This document shows, in pieces, positions 10,865 to 19,610 of a DNA stretch of 64,000 nt. How positions within the stretch are numbered: position 1 is the stretch's first letter; each line of letters opens with the position of its first letter. Both the position numbers and the translations under genes were made by a program. Origin of the DNA: Staphylococcus hyicus. Its GTDB lineage: Bacteria > Bacillota > Bacilli > Staphylococcales > Staphylococcaceae. Location of the stretch: positions 2,046,001 through 2,110,000 of the forward strand of contig NZ_CP008747.1 in NCBI RefSeq assembly GCF_000816085.1, written 5' to 3'. The notes below the pieces were generated by a model. It saw only the letters and a list, made by a program, of their open reading frames with translations, was not told where the DNA came from and did no database searches.

Positions 10865-11423
10865 TTATTTCGCTCCTTTAGCAATAAACTCTATCGCTTA
10901 CAACAACACATCATATCATTTTTAGGTATAAATTTATACTCATATACTTATGTCTTAAGAAAATACTAATATTAATACGCTTTCTTTGTGCAACTATGAA
11001 ATAATAGCCGTACATTTTCTTGTATCATACAGAAAACCAATTCGTGATACTATAAAAACGTCACGTGTTTTAGCTTATTTTCATTTAAGTGAGTCAATTA
11101 TAAATTTGGGAGATGAGTAAAAACCTACCAAAATTGCCATAAAGACATACGCAATGATTTATATTTTTTAAATTACACTCTTTTATAGCAATTAGCAGCA
11201 TCACAACTTTCACTAATCCAATAGCATTTAAGTTGTACATAAAAAGGTTTATATCAACGATTAAATAGATATAACACTTTAACGTGAGAGGCGTTATGAT
11301 GTGATCAACGTGTTGGTAAACGTACATAGTTTTACCTATGTACTTATAATGAACTAAAGGACTAGAACATTCATATGATGTCCCAGTCCCATAAGGCAAA
11401 CAACTTTTATATAATTAAATCAA
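10865..11423. other. intergenic region between secA and hpf
   Basis: About 560 bases of AT-rich DNA without a convincing gene. It should hold the secA promoter (a possible TTGCAC...TATTAG pair reads toward secA near 10970-11000, weak). An 8-bp inverted repeat GTACATAG...CTATGTAC lies at 11322-11343, and the hpf terminator at 11359-11389. A 101-codon minus-strand frame at 11094-11399 has no ribosome site and unlikely composition. Confidence 0.5.
11359..11389 (-). terminator. terminator of hpf
   Basis: GGACT...AGTCC enclosing an imperfect GGACAT/ATGTTC stem with a CATATG loop, starting about 35 bases after the hpf stop. The downstream tract on the minus strand is TTTAGTTCATT, so it is only moderately U-rich. 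Confidence 0.55.
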
Positions 11424-11993
11424 TTACTCTAATGATTCTGTTTCAATCAAACCATATTTACCGTCTTTTCGGCGATAAACAATGCTTGTTCCTTCTGTAT
11501 CTCTATCGTGGAATACGAAGAAATCATGGCCTAATAAATTCATTTGAAGCACTGCTTCTTCAGAATCCATCGGCTTTAAACCGAAAGTTTTAGAACGAAT
11601 GATTTCGATTTCAGAATCACTTGATTCATTATCGATGTCTGGTGTTGTTGCTTCAGCATCTACAAAAATATCTTGTTCATTTCCACGGTCACGATTTTTA
11701 CGGTTAACACGTGTTTTATATTTACGAACTTGACGTTCTAATTTATTCGTAATTAAATCGATGCCTGCATATAAATCATCATGACGCTCTTCCGCTCTTA
11801 AAGTAACATTTTTCAACGGAATTGTTACTTCAATTTTCGTACCTGAGTTTTGGTAAGTTTTCACTTTAACGTGTGCAGTTGCATTGGGTACGTTTGTGAA
11901 ATATCTTTCTAATTTACCAATTTTGTCCTCAATATAATTGCGAATCGCATCTGTGATTGTGAGGTTGTCTCCATGAATCTCAAAGTTAATCAT
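11424..11993 (-). CDS. hpf: Long-form ribosome hibernation promoting factor HPF
   Basis: Binds the 30S decoding region and dimerises 70S ribosomes into inactive 100S particles in stationary phase. Residues 1-100 form the S30AE/RaiA-like domain ([35 protein letters not shown] region). An acidic variable linker (about 105-130) leads to the C-terminal dimerisation domain ([28 protein letters not shown]), which marks the long Gram-positive form. I use ATG 11993, matching known N-termini and spaced eight bases from AAAGGAG; six extra upstream codons are in frame. 189 residues. Confidence 0.95.
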   Translation of the reverse strand: MINFEIHGDNLTITDAIRNYIEDKIGKLERYFTNVPNATAHVKVKTYQNSGTKIEVTIPLKNVTLRAEERHDDLYAGIDLITNKLERQVRKYKTRVNRKNRDRGNEQDIFVDAEATTPDIDNESSDSEIEIIRSKTFGLKPMDSEEAVLQMNLLGHDFFVFHDRDTEGTSIVYRRKDGKYGLIETESLE

Positions 11994-12038
11994 AGTGCTC
12001 GCTCCTTTCAACCTCTTGTTATTGTATTTCTTACTTAT

Positions 12039-12066
12039 ATTTTACCATGTTTGCGCTAACGTGCAA
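12039..12066 (-). promoter_or_regulatory. probable hpf promoter overlapping the end of comFC
   Basis: On the minus strand TTGCAC (12066-12061) and TAAAAT (12044-12039) are separated by 16 bases, about 45 bases before the hpf start. The -35 lies in the last codons of comFC, and an imperfect inverted repeat, GTTTGCAC...GCGCAAAC, spans the -35 and spacer. hpf can therefore be expressed independently of the competence genes. Confidence 0.55.
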
Positions 12067-12715
12067 ACGTTAACATACTCAATTTTCTGACTTTTCGTTG
12101 AAACAGCTTAACCGCAACGTTATGCGCTGTTCGGCCTGTTGTGTAAATATCATCTACAAGTAAAATACGTTTATTTTCGAGGTTTATATCACTTCGGACA
12201 TCGATGTTATTTTTTAAAGCCATTCGCTCTTTTAACGTTAATTGATATTGTTTCGGCCGTCCGTGCATCGTTAAGCAATCTTCATAAACTACATTTAATG
12301 CTTTTAATATACATTGAACTGGGTTGAACGTTCTTTCAAAATCATTTTGTGCTACAGATGGTACTGGGATAATATAATCATAATGTTTATTGGTAATTGG
12401 AATAAATTTCGCTATAACTGGAGCAAGCGCAACATCACCTTGAAATTTAAACTGATGAAAAAGGGTTTTGTAGAACCCCTCATAATGAAAACATGCTTCT
12501 ATTGAATCAAATTTGTGTACATATTTAAACGTTTTACAATTGAGACAAATCCCATCTTTACATTCAGCCAAACAATAATGACATCTATTTAATCTATCAA
12601 ATTGGCATTGTTTCAATAAAAATTGGCACGTATTACACATTTGATGGGACGGTTGAAACAAGGAATCTAATGTCAACACTTCATCAAAAGAGGTAAGACA
12701 AATGTCACATCTCAA
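12056..12715 (-). CDS. comFC: ComFC, ComF family phosphoribosyltransferase-like competence protein
   Basis: Late competence protein that works with the ComFA translocase in uptake of single-stranded DNA. The N-terminus carries paired Cys (CDIC, CNTC, CHYC, CLNC within residues 3-75) forming zinc-binding sites. The C-terminal half is a PRTase fold with the PRPP loop ILLVDDIYTTGRTAHN near 190. The start is TTG 12715, whose last bases overlap the comFA stop (TTGA), indicating coupling. 219 residues is normal. Whether the organism is naturally transformable cannot be told from this. Confidence 0.9.
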   Translation of the reverse strand: MRCDICLTSFDEVLTLDSLFQPSHQMCNTCQFLLKQCQFDRLNRCHYCLAECKDGICLNCKTFKYVHKFDSIEACFHYEGFYKTLFHQFKFQGDVALAPVIAKFIPITNKHYDYIIPVPSVAQNDFERTFNPVQCILKALNVVYEDCLTMHGRPKQYQLTLKERMALKNNIDVRSDINLENKRILLVDDIYTTGRTAHNVAVKLFQRKVRKLSMLTFAR

Positions 12716-14001
12716 TTATCAATCCATCCTTTTTGATAAGCCAATCGATTCATTTTACGAATGCTTCTACGGGCTTTATACATCTCTAATGTCCTCCCTT
12801 CATGGTAAAAACGCACTAAACCATCGGGACATTCTTGTTTACGTCCTACTCTACCGGCAATTTGAATCAATGCCGTAGCTGAATAATTTTGGCTGTCCAT
12901 TACCCATACATCTAGAAATGCCATTGTAAACCCCCGCTCTAATATTGTTGTCGTTAAAACAATTTGGAAGAAGCCCGCTCTAAGTTGTTGTACCTTTTTT
13001 AAACGGTCGCTATCTTCACTATAAACAAAACACATATTTGTAAATGACGATTGATATGTGTTATAAAACTGTTTCATATTTTCAATATTGCTAAAGAACA
13101 ATAATGTCGTTCGATGGCGATTTACCTGCTTTCTTAATTCTGATACTAGGCGCTTTTGTATTCGTAAGTATTTCATTTTAAAATAACGAAACTCAGGCAC
13201 AACTAAAGGGTGCCGATGAAAGCGCGCAGGCAATGTAATGATTTGGTTTGTGTCAAATGTGCGAAGGAGTGCCTTCGGTGGTGTCGCTGTCATATAAATA
13301 CACGCATAGGATGCGTGTGCCGCTTGTTTGATAGTCTGCTGTAATCCCTTATCCATAGAAAGTGGAAATGCATCCACCTCATCCACAAAAATAACATCAA
13401 AATGATTTTTAAATCGATACAATTGATGAACTGTGGCGACAACAAAATGCCCATTGAATGATTGTTTACTTGCTTGATGTAAAATATCTATATCTTCATG
13501 GGTAAAGGTTTGGCATATGCGTTGACTGACTTCAATAACAACATCTACACGGGGTGAAACTATCGCAACATTGTCCCCTTTTTGCCGTGCCAGTGAGATT
13601 GCTTCAAACATCATCTCAGTCTTTCCTGCACCTGTCACTGCATGTAAAAGTAAATGCTGCTTTTGCTGTATCGCTGTTACGATTTTTTGAGATGCATAAG
13701 TTTGTTGTTCCGATAACATAAAAGGTAAATGATAATACCCATCGCTCTGCATTCTTTTTGATTTAGTAATAAAGACATGTCGAAGCGTATCCATTCTTCC
13801 CATAGTAATACAATGTCGACAATAAATGATATCGTCCTTGAAATAAGGACTTTGATAACGATAAAAATGATACGTTTTAGTTGTCCGACATTGTATGCAT
13901 TGGTACCCCTGTGAAGTACGAACTACACCACGTGTTGATTGTGCAATCACCTCATCTGTCAAAGTTTCTGGCTGCCTCACTAATTGACCATAACGTTTCA
14001 A
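12712..14001 (-). CDS. comFA: ComFA, competence DNA translocase helicase
   Basis: DEAD-box-like ATPase on the inner face of the membrane that pulls transforming ssDNA into the cell. An N-terminal zinc finger (CIQC...CRHC, about residues 36-63) precedes Walker A AVTGAGKTE near 120, the DEVD box near 207, and C-terminal helicase motifs ending in QIAGRVGRK. 429 residues is usual. The start is TTG 14001, with AAAGGGGG just upstream. First gene of comFA-comFC. The reading frame is intact, so there is no sign of competence decay here. Confidence 0.92.
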   Translation of the reverse strand: MKRYGQLVRQPETLTDEVIAQSTRGVVRTSQGYQCIQCRTTKTYHFYRYQSPYFKDDIIYCRHCITMGRMDTLRHVFITKSKRMQSDGYYHLPFMLSEQQTYASQKIVTAIQQKQHLLLHAVTGAGKTEMMFEAISLARQKGDNVAIVSPRVDVVIEVSQRICQTFTHEDIDILHQASKQSFNGHFVVATVHQLYRFKNHFDVIFVDEVDAFPLSMDKGLQQTIKQAAHASYACIYMTATPPKALLRTFDTNQIITLPARFHRHPLVVPEFRYFKMKYLRIQKRLVSELRKQVNRHRTTLLFFSNIENMKQFYNTYQSSFTNMCFVYSEDSDRLKKVQQLRAGFFQIVLTTTILERGFTMAFLDVWVMDSQNYSATALIQIAGRVGRKQECPDGLVRFYHEGRTLEMYKARRSIRKMNRLAYQKGWIDN

Positions 14002-14121
14002 TACACTCCCCCTTTCACTTATATACTCGTTTCATGGCGGATGATTACTTTCACAATTTTTATTTTCATGATGACATAGATAAAACAGTATGGTCCATTT
14101 ATAATTCCAAATTTAAGACAT

Positions 14122-14153
14122 AAAAAAACAGCAACACATTTAATGTGTTACTG
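14122..14153 (-). terminator. terminator of degV
   Basis: On the minus strand CAGTAACACATT-AAATGTGTTGCTG forms a stem (14153-14129) followed by seven U residues (14128-14122). It lies 27 bases after the degV stop and is a textbook intrinsic terminator. Confidence 0.9.
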
Positions 14154-14179
14154 CTTCGTAGCATAATAAGCATTGACAC

Positions 14180-15043
14180 TTATGTTAACTGAATATGACG
14201 ATTTACAACACCTATACCGAATCCACCCAATCCTAAATGAGAAGAGATAACCGGTCCAAATTCAGAGAAAATAATATTCTTTTCTGGGTATTTTGCTTTC
14301 AAATCATTTAATACACGGTGAGATTCCTCTTTATTATCCCCACCGATAATCACAATCGTAGACGTTTCATATTGATCAGACATTTCGATTGCTTTTTCTT
14401 CTATTAATTTAAGTGCTTTCTTTTTAGTGCGCACTTTTTCATATGGCACAATTAAACCATCATCAAAAGTCAAAACGGGTTTCATTTTTAACAAATTACC
14501 AATCCAAGCTTGTGCACCTGTAATACGACCACTTTTACTTAAATTTTTCAAATCATCCACTACGAGATATGCACCAGTATGTTGACGCATATCTTCTAAG
14601 TCTTCTAAAATCTCATCTATGTTCTTTCCATCTTTTATAAGATCAATGGCTCTAATGACTAGACTACCTTCAACAAGGCATGCGATTTTTGAATCCACCG
14701 GGTGAACATTAATTCCCTCAACCATGGCAGAAGCTTGAACAGATGTTTGATATGCGCCACTAATACCACTTGATAAATGAACCGTGATAACATCTGTATA
14801 GCCTTCAGCTTTATACGCCTCAAATGCATGAACCATTTCACCAATTGCCGGTTGACTCGTTGTCGGTATTGTATTGGATTGCGCTAATATTGAATAAAAT
14901 TCTTCTGAAGTCATCGTCTCATTTTCTTTATGATTTTCTCCATTTTCTAACGTAATACTTAAAGGTACTACGCGGATATTATTTTCTTTTAAATATTGTT
15001 GAGGAATATAACTTGTTGAATCTGTCATGACAGCTATTTTCAT
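14180..15043 (-). CDS. degV: DegV family fatty-acid-binding protein
   Basis: 287-residue DegV/FakB-type protein. These bind a fatty acid in a hydrophobic pocket and, with FakA, present it for phosphorylation during incorporation of exogenous fatty acids. Family motifs: AVMTDSTSYIP at the N-terminus, TTSQPAIGEM near 77, HLSSGISGAYQ near 98 and SKSGRITGA near 160. The start is ATG 15043 (MKIAVMTDST) with GGAGG ten bases upstream; twelve in-frame codons before it lack support. Monocistronic, with its own terminator. Whether it is a true FakB is not resolved. Confidence 0.87.
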   Translation of the reverse strand: MKIAVMTDSTSYIPQQYLKENNIRVVPLSITLENGENHKENETMTSEEFYSILAQSNTIPTTSQPAIGEMVHAFEAYKAEGYTDVITVHLSSGISGAYQTSVQASAMVEGINVHPVDSKIACLVEGSLVIRAIDLIKDGKNIDEILEDLEDMRQHTGAYLVVDDLKNLSKSGRITGAQAWIGNLLKMKPVLTFDDGLIVPYEKVRTKKKALKLIEEKAIEMSDQYETSTIVIIGGDNKEESHRVLNDLKAKYPEKNIIFSEFGPVISSHLGLGGFGIGVVNRHIQLT

Positions 15044-15460
15044 TTTTCCTGGTCCTCCTAAATTTTGAACAAAATTCATCTTTATATCTTAATAGAGATC
15101 AAGCAAAATCTATTTACCTTTGATTTTACTTAATCTGCCGACGATTGAATGTCACTATCGCGTTTAATGATTATATGTGTGAATCCTTACTTTCAATTCA
15201 AACGTTTCTTTCAAAAGAACGAATTTAACGAAAATGCGACACGCCTGTATCATATTCTTTATTACCACCCGGATTGTCCCTTGATTTGCAACATGAAATA
15301 TCGTTAGCGTCATCGCCTCGTACGTTTTAAAATTTTATTAATACTATCATACAATCTTTTATATCAAATTTCAGTCAAATATGCTATCGAATTTTTTCAA
15401 GTTAACCTATAAAATATTGTATAATCTTAATACATACTTTAGAAGATTGGGGATAGGCGT
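15044..15460. other. divergent intergenic region degV / yigZ
   Basis: About 415 bases between divergently transcribed genes. Toward yigZ, a TATAAT at about 15418-15423 with a weak TTCAAG 18 bases upstream is a candidate promoter. I see no RNA gene, no strong hairpin and no open frame with a ribosome site. Confidence 0.4.
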
Positions 15461-16099
15461 GTGAAAGATAACATCATCACTATAAAAAACGAACATATCA
15501 TCGAAAATGTAATCAATAAGTCACGGTTTATTGCGCATATTAGGCCAGTTCAATCTGAAGAAGAGGCGAAAGCGTTTATAGACGCTAAGAAAAAAGAACA
15601 CAGGGAAGCTACGCATAATTGTTCCGCATATACGATTGGAGATACAATGCACATCCAAAAAGCGAATGATGATGGTGAACCAAGTGGAACTGCTGGTGTA
15701 CCGATGTTAGAAATGCTAAAAAAGCATGACGTACATAATGTAGCTGTCGTGGTTACACGTTATTTTGGTGGCATAAAGCTAGGGACAGGTGGTTTAATTC
15801 GCGCATACGGTGGTGCTGTAAGAGATGTGATTCAATCCGCAGGTCGTGTTGAATTAAAACTTGCCATTCCATGTCATGTTACGATTGCTTATGATCTTAC
15901 GGGAAAATTTGAATACGAACTACAATCTACTTCATTTTATTTGAGAGATACCACATATACGGACAAAGTTACGTATCAAATTGATGTCATAGAAGCTGAA
16001 CGTGCGTCGTTTATTAATTTTTTAAACCAACATACGCAAGGTCAATTTGATTTAATTGAAGCTGACGTCAAGCCTTTAGCTTTCGATATTGAAACATAA
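15461..16099 (+). CDS. YigZ/IMPACT family protein (UPF0029)
   Basis: 212-residue cytosolic protein of the widespread YigZ/IMPACT family. The N-terminal domain holds the family core: EHREATHNCSAYTIG (residues 46-60), DDGEPSGTAGVPML near 70 and VVVTRYFGGIKLGTGGLIRAYG near 95-115; a small ferredoxin-like DUF1949 domain follows. Bacterial function is not settled; eukaryotic IMPACT regulates Gcn2. The start is GTG 15461 with GGGGAT six bases upstream. It converges on tagO with a shared terminator. Confidence 0.9.
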   Translation: MKDNIITIKNEHIIENVINKSRFIAHIRPVQSEEEAKAFIDAKKKEHREATHNCSAYTIGDTMHIQKANDDGEPSGTAGVPMLEMLKKHDVHNVAVVVTRYFGGIKLGTGGLIRAYGGAVRDVIQSAGRVELKLAIPCHVTIAYDLTGKFEYELQSTSFYLRDTTYTDKVTYQIDVIEAERASFINFLNQHTQGQFDLIEADVKPLAFDIET

Positions 16100-16103
16100 A
16101 AAA

Positions 16104-16139
16104 GCGCCTGTTACGCCAAAACGTAACAGGTGTTTTATT
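16104..16139. terminator. bidirectional terminator between yigZ and tagO
   Basis: GCGCCTGTTACG (16104-16115) pairs with CGTAACAGGTGT (16122-16133) around a short CCAAAA loop. T-rich tracts follow on both strands (TTTTATTTT on plus, CTTTTTTAT on minus), serving the two convergent genes; it overlaps the last tagO codons. Confidence 0.88.
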
Positions 16140-17181
16140 TTGTGTGTCGTCGCGCTATTAAGTTTAGTAACGGTCTATAATCATCATCAATAAGTCCTGT
16201 AAATTCGACAATCAGTTCAATGGTCACAATAATAAGTATAATTGTTAAAAAGACCCCCCATGGCTGAGATAAATATAAAATTATACTTACAACACTAAAC
16301 ATGATGGCCATCGCATAAATTAAAATCACCGTTTGTCTATGCGTATATCCTAAGTCTAGCAATTTATGATGGAGATGTGATTTATCTGCTTGCATAATAT
16401 GCTGTCCTTGCTTCACTCTACGTATCATCGCAAATAACGTATCAATAAAAGGTACCGCTAAAATTACGATTGGGAAGAATAATGAGATAAAAGTAATATT
16501 CTTAAATCCTAATAAGGACAAAAAGCCAATAATAAAACCAAGTAAAAGTGCCCCACTGTCACCAAGGAAAATTTTAGCGGGATGAAAATTAAATACAAGA
16601 AACCCTAAAAGTGAACCAATAAGCACACTACATATCATAATAATAAAAATGTTTCCTTGTAAGATTGCGATAAATGCGATGGTCACAAGTGCGATCATAG
16701 AAACACCCGCAGCCAATCCGTCTAATCCATCAATTAAATTAATCGCATTAGTAATTGCTACAATCCAAAAGATTGTGATGGGAATACTAAACAAACCAAA
16801 ATGTATCGTTGGCCCAATAGGAATAGATATGAAATCAATGGTCACACCATAATAAACGACAATGGTAGCTGCAACAATTTGTCCAGTTAATTTTAGAATA
16901 GGTTTCAAATCATATAAATCATCTATAAGACCCACTAAATAAATGACAATCGCACCAAGTAATAGCGGTTTAATTTCACGTTCTATAGGCGCACCAAGCC
17001 AAATACCAATAAAAAAAGATAGTAATATTGCTGAGCCACCTAACATAGAAATAGGTTTCGTATGTATTTTCCTGAAATTAGGTCGATCAACGATATCTAA
17101 TTTTTTGGAAACTGCTATTACTATAGGTGTTAAGATCAAACTGACAATCATTGAAAAAACTATCAACGTAAGAGTATACAT
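16135..17181 (-). CDS. tagO: TagO, undecaprenyl-phosphate GlcNAc-1-phosphate transferase
   Basis: Membrane enzyme that transfers GlcNAc-1-P from UDP-GlcNAc to undecaprenyl phosphate, the first committed step of wall teichoic acid synthesis. About ten to eleven membrane helices are evident. Catalytic loop motifs are all present: GLIDDLYDL near residue 82, NAINLIDGLDGLAAG near 150, FLGDSGALLLGF near 205 and the HLHHKLLDLGYTHRQ loop near 275. The start is ATG 17181 (MYTLTLIV) with AGGTGA close upstream; a TTG seven codons earlier is less likely. 348 residues. A likely essential-pathway gene, also a drug target. Confidence 0.95.
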   Translation of the reverse strand: MYTLTLIVFSMIVSLILTPIVIAVSKKLDIVDRPNFRKIHTKPISMLGGSAILLSFFIGIWLGAPIEREIKPLLLGAIVIYLVGLIDDLYDLKPILKLTGQIVAATIVVYYGVTIDFISIPIGPTIHFGLFSIPITIFWIVAITNAINLIDGLDGLAAGVSMIALVTIAFIAILQGNIFIIMICSVLIGSLLGFLVFNFHPAKIFLGDSGALLLGFIIGFLSLLGFKNITFISLFFPIVILAVPFIDTLFAMIRRVKQGQHIMQADKSHLHHKLLDLGYTHRQTVILIYAMAIMFSVVSIILYLSQPWGVFLTIILIIVTIELIVEFTGLIDDDYRPLLNLIARRHTK

Positions 17182-17605
17182 CCGTTCACCTACATATTTC
17201 AAAATAATTTATTTGTTATATTTTACTTTTTATTATTAAAAACAACTGTTTCATCTAATCAATATGATTATATATTAACACGAATTGCCCTGTAAGACAT
17301 CACTGTTCAATTTAAACTTAAACATATATTCACTTTTAAGTACGATTGAAGTATTGATGATATTGAATCTTTTAAAAATGTACGTATCAACCTTATTCTA
17401 CTATTTATATTTCAAAAAGGCGTTCAAATTAACATAAACCTAAAGGAATAATCATTATTGATTTCATAATTTTATTTTTAGTAGTCGCAACTCATCACCT
17501 ATAATGGTTTTCAGTTCCGTCATGATGCTTTTGAAGTGTCAGCAAAAGAAAACATGAACATGAAATTTTACCAGTATTTTCTCCCATCCTTTTCGAATTC
17601 TCATT

Positions 17606-17632
17606 CGAATAAAAAAATATATATTTTATTCG
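17606..17632. repeat. AT-rich inverted repeat upstream of scpA promoter
   Basis: CGAATAAAA (17606-17614) is followed nine bases later by its exact complement TTTTATTCG (17624-17632). It ends 11 bases before the -35 of scpA, where an activator or repressor would bind. The repeat is seen; any operator role (for example a SarA/Rot-type regulator) is inference. Confidence 0.55.
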
Positions 17633-17643
17633 TTAAATTGTTT

Positions 17644-17671
17644 TTGCATTTTTCCAATAATTTTGTATAAT
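17644..17671 (+). promoter_or_regulatory. scpA promoter
   Basis: TTGCAT (17644-17649), 16-base spacer, TATAAT (17666-17671), and AAAGGAG followed by the ATG at 17701. The -10 is a consensus match, the -35 is fair. Confidence 0.7.
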
Positions 17672-17700
17672 GTAATTATATTAACGAAAGGAGTTTTTAT

Positions 17701-18867
17701 ATGAATAAAAATTTATGTAGTTTTGTGTTGTTAAGTTTAGTTTTCACCCTAAGCACGACGTCTGTTGCTCATGCCGAAGCGAATTCACATATAAATACTG
17801 CTGATAAACAGCATGTAGAAGTCAATGTCAAGGATAAAGGGATCCCGTCTGAAGTGCAAAATTTAGCACAAAAAGAGTATCTCTCTTATGTCACTTCTCT
17901 TGATAAATTAAATAATAAAGAAATATCATCTTATACATTAGGCGAACCCTTCAAAATTTATAAGTTTAATAAAAAAAGTGATGGTAATTATTATTTTCCT
18001 GTTTTAGATTCTGCTAGTAAGGTCAAATACATTGTTACAATTTCCCCTAAAACCACAGAAAATCCCAATTTAAAATCCAATTATACAATTAATGTCTCTT
18101 CATTTTTATCTAAAACTTTAAATCAATACAATAATCAGCAAATTACCATTTTCACCAATTCTAAAGGTTACTATGTGCTTACTCGAAATCATAAAGCAAA
18201 ACAAGTTTTAAAAACACCACGTTTAAGTAAAAATAACTTAGACACCTCCGAAGACACGTCTCATGTTGATCAACTGACTCAATTTAAAGAAAAAGCTACT
18301 GTCACGAAGCCTACTCAACATTATCAAAATAATCATGCAACTTACCAAAATATGTACGTTAATAAACTCAAAAATTTCAAAATTCGAGAACAACAAGGCA
18401 ATAACGGTTGGTGCGCAGGTTATACAATGGCTGCATTGTTAAATGCGACATATAACACTGATAAATATTTTGCTGAAGGTGTGATGCGTTATCTGCACCC
18501 TGATTTATTTGGTAAAGAATTTCAATTTACTGGATTACGTCCTGAGGAAATGATTAAATACGGAAGAGATCAAGGAAGAGATCCAAAATTAGTAAACAGA
18601 ATGACCTCATATGATGAAGTAAATAATCTTACGAATCAAAATAAAGGCATTGCTGTTCTTGGAAGACAAATTGAATTAAGGAATGGGTTACATGCTGGAC
18701 ATGCAATGGCTGTAGTCGGAAATGCAAAATTAGAAAATGGCAAAGAAGTTATTTTAATATGGAACCCATGGGATAGAGATTTTATGACACAAGATGCTCA
18801 AAGCAGAGTAATACCGGTTTCTAATGGCGACCATTACAATTGGAGCGCTTCTATCTATGGATATTAA
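17701..18867 (+). CDS. scpA: Staphopain A-like secreted cysteine protease (peptidase C47)
   Basis: 388-residue prepro-enzyme. A signal peptide ends at AHA near residue 25, a propeptide of about 190 residues follows, and the mature papain-like protease begins near YQNMYVNKL (about 215). The catalytic triad is intact: Cys238 in [12 protein letters not shown], His334 in [10 protein letters not shown] and Asn355 in WNPWD; the oxyanion Gln lies six residues before the Cys. These positions and the length match S. aureus staphopain A as I remember it, so it should degrade host matrix and plasma proteins. It is immediately followed by its inhibitor. The location between tagO and gdpS differs from the S. 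aureus locus as I recall it. Confidence 0.94.
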   Translation: MNKNLCSFVLLSLVFTLSTTSVAHAEANSHINTADKQHVEVNVKDKGIPSEVQNLAQKEYLSYVTSLDKLNNKEISSYTLGEPFKIYKFNKKSDGNYYFPVLDSASKVKYIVTISPKTTENPNLKSNYTINVSSFLSKTLNQYNNQQITIFTNSKGYYVLTRNHKAKQVLKTPRLSKNNLDTSEDTSHVDQLTQFKEKATVTKPTQHYQNNHATYQNMYVNKLKNFKIREQQGNNGWCAGYTMAALLNATYNTDKYFAEGVMRYLHPDLFGKEFQFTGLRPEEMIKYGRDQGRDPKLVNRMTSYDEVNNLTNQNKGIAVLGRQIELRNGLHAGHAMAVVGNAKLENGKEVILIWNPWDRDFMTQDAQSRVIPVSNGDHYNWSASIYGY

Positions 18868-18896
18868 TAGTTTCATATTAGGAAGGGATTTTGTTA

Positions 18897-19217
18897 ATGG
18901 AACATTTTGAAACATTTAATATAAGTAATCATTATCATATTGATGACACCAAAAATTTTCTTCATTTACTTCATGGATCTTGGTATCCCCAAGACACCGA
19001 TACACAACCAATCAAAATGAATCTCACTTCACTAGATGCGTCTGACTTTATATGTCAAAGCATCGATAGTGTGAATCATAACATTTTACTACACCATAAG
19101 GTCAATCCGTCCATTGTTTTGGATATACATGTCGTACATTCTAATCAAATCATACTGAATATTAAGAATGTAGAGGCTTTAGGGATGTCGCCAAAGATGA
19201 CTTTTGTCAAACAATAA
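18897..19217 (+). CDS. scpB: Staphostatin A-like cytosolic inhibitor of staphopain
   Basis: 106-residue protein without a signal peptide. It resembles staphostatin A along its whole length (HGSWYPQD, SDFICQ, EALGMSPKMTF). Staphostatins are beta-barrels that sit in the protease cleft with a Gly at P1; here the likely reactive Gly is residue 96 in EALGMSPK. The role is to block prematurely folded staphopain inside the producing cell. The start is ATG 18897 with AGGAAGG ten bases upstream; TTG 18891 is in frame. It lies 29 bases after scpA in the same operon and is followed by a hairpin at 19339. Confidence 0.92.
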   Translation: MEHFETFNISNHYHIDDTKNFLHLLHGSWYPQDTDTQPIKMNLTSLDASDFICQSIDSVNHNILLHHKVNPSIVLDIHVVHSNQIILNIKNVEALGMSPKMTFVKQ

Positions 19218-19338
19218 CTTTTCTTTATTTCAAAATAACGTTTACCCTCTCACAATTACCCATCTCTTTATGCGTAATCTGAAAAGATGGAGAAGTAATC
19301 CATTCACATTGTATTAAATAATTAATAAAGGTCAATAG

Positions 19339-19384
19339 CATCCAACATCGTTTATGTATTAATGAACTTTGTTGGATGTTTTTT
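19339..19384 (+). terminator. terminator of scpAB, member of the CCAAC hairpin family
   Basis: CATCCAACA (19339-19347) pairs with TGTTGGATG (19370-19378), with further AT pairing inside, followed by TTTTTT. It shares its core with hairpins at 36924, 39000 and 46659. The surrounding 19218-19610 gap otherwise shows only the gdpS ribosome site and no gene. Confidence 0.8.
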
Positions 19385-19610
19385 ATACATAGGATTGCTA
19401 TACCCGAGCCCTTAATTACCAATATTGATCACTTGATTCTTAATTAAAATTGTTGATGCGTTTCTAGAAGCATGGCCGTGTATCTTTTATTTGCAGACGT
19501 TAATCATCACGGAATGATTTACAATAACTTAATCATTGAATCATTTATTTAATGACAAAATGTAACTTTTCACTTACAATAACATAGGGTTAAGTAAAGG
19601 AGTCATAACT

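Larger units (their letters stand above)
17182..17700. other. intergenic region tagO / scpA
   Basis: About 520 very AT-rich bases between divergent genes. The half nearest scpA carries the promoter at 17644-17671 and a 27-base inverted repeat at 17606-17632. The half near tagO presumably has the tagO promoter, but I cannot place it with confidence. No open frame with a ribosome site. Confidence 0.45.

Noticed and set aside
11094..11399. 101-codon minus-strand frame between secA and hpf
   Set aside because: It has no ribosome site, overlaps the hpf terminator hairpin, and its residue composition (many Cys, Tyr, Ile) looks like translated AT-rich spacer.
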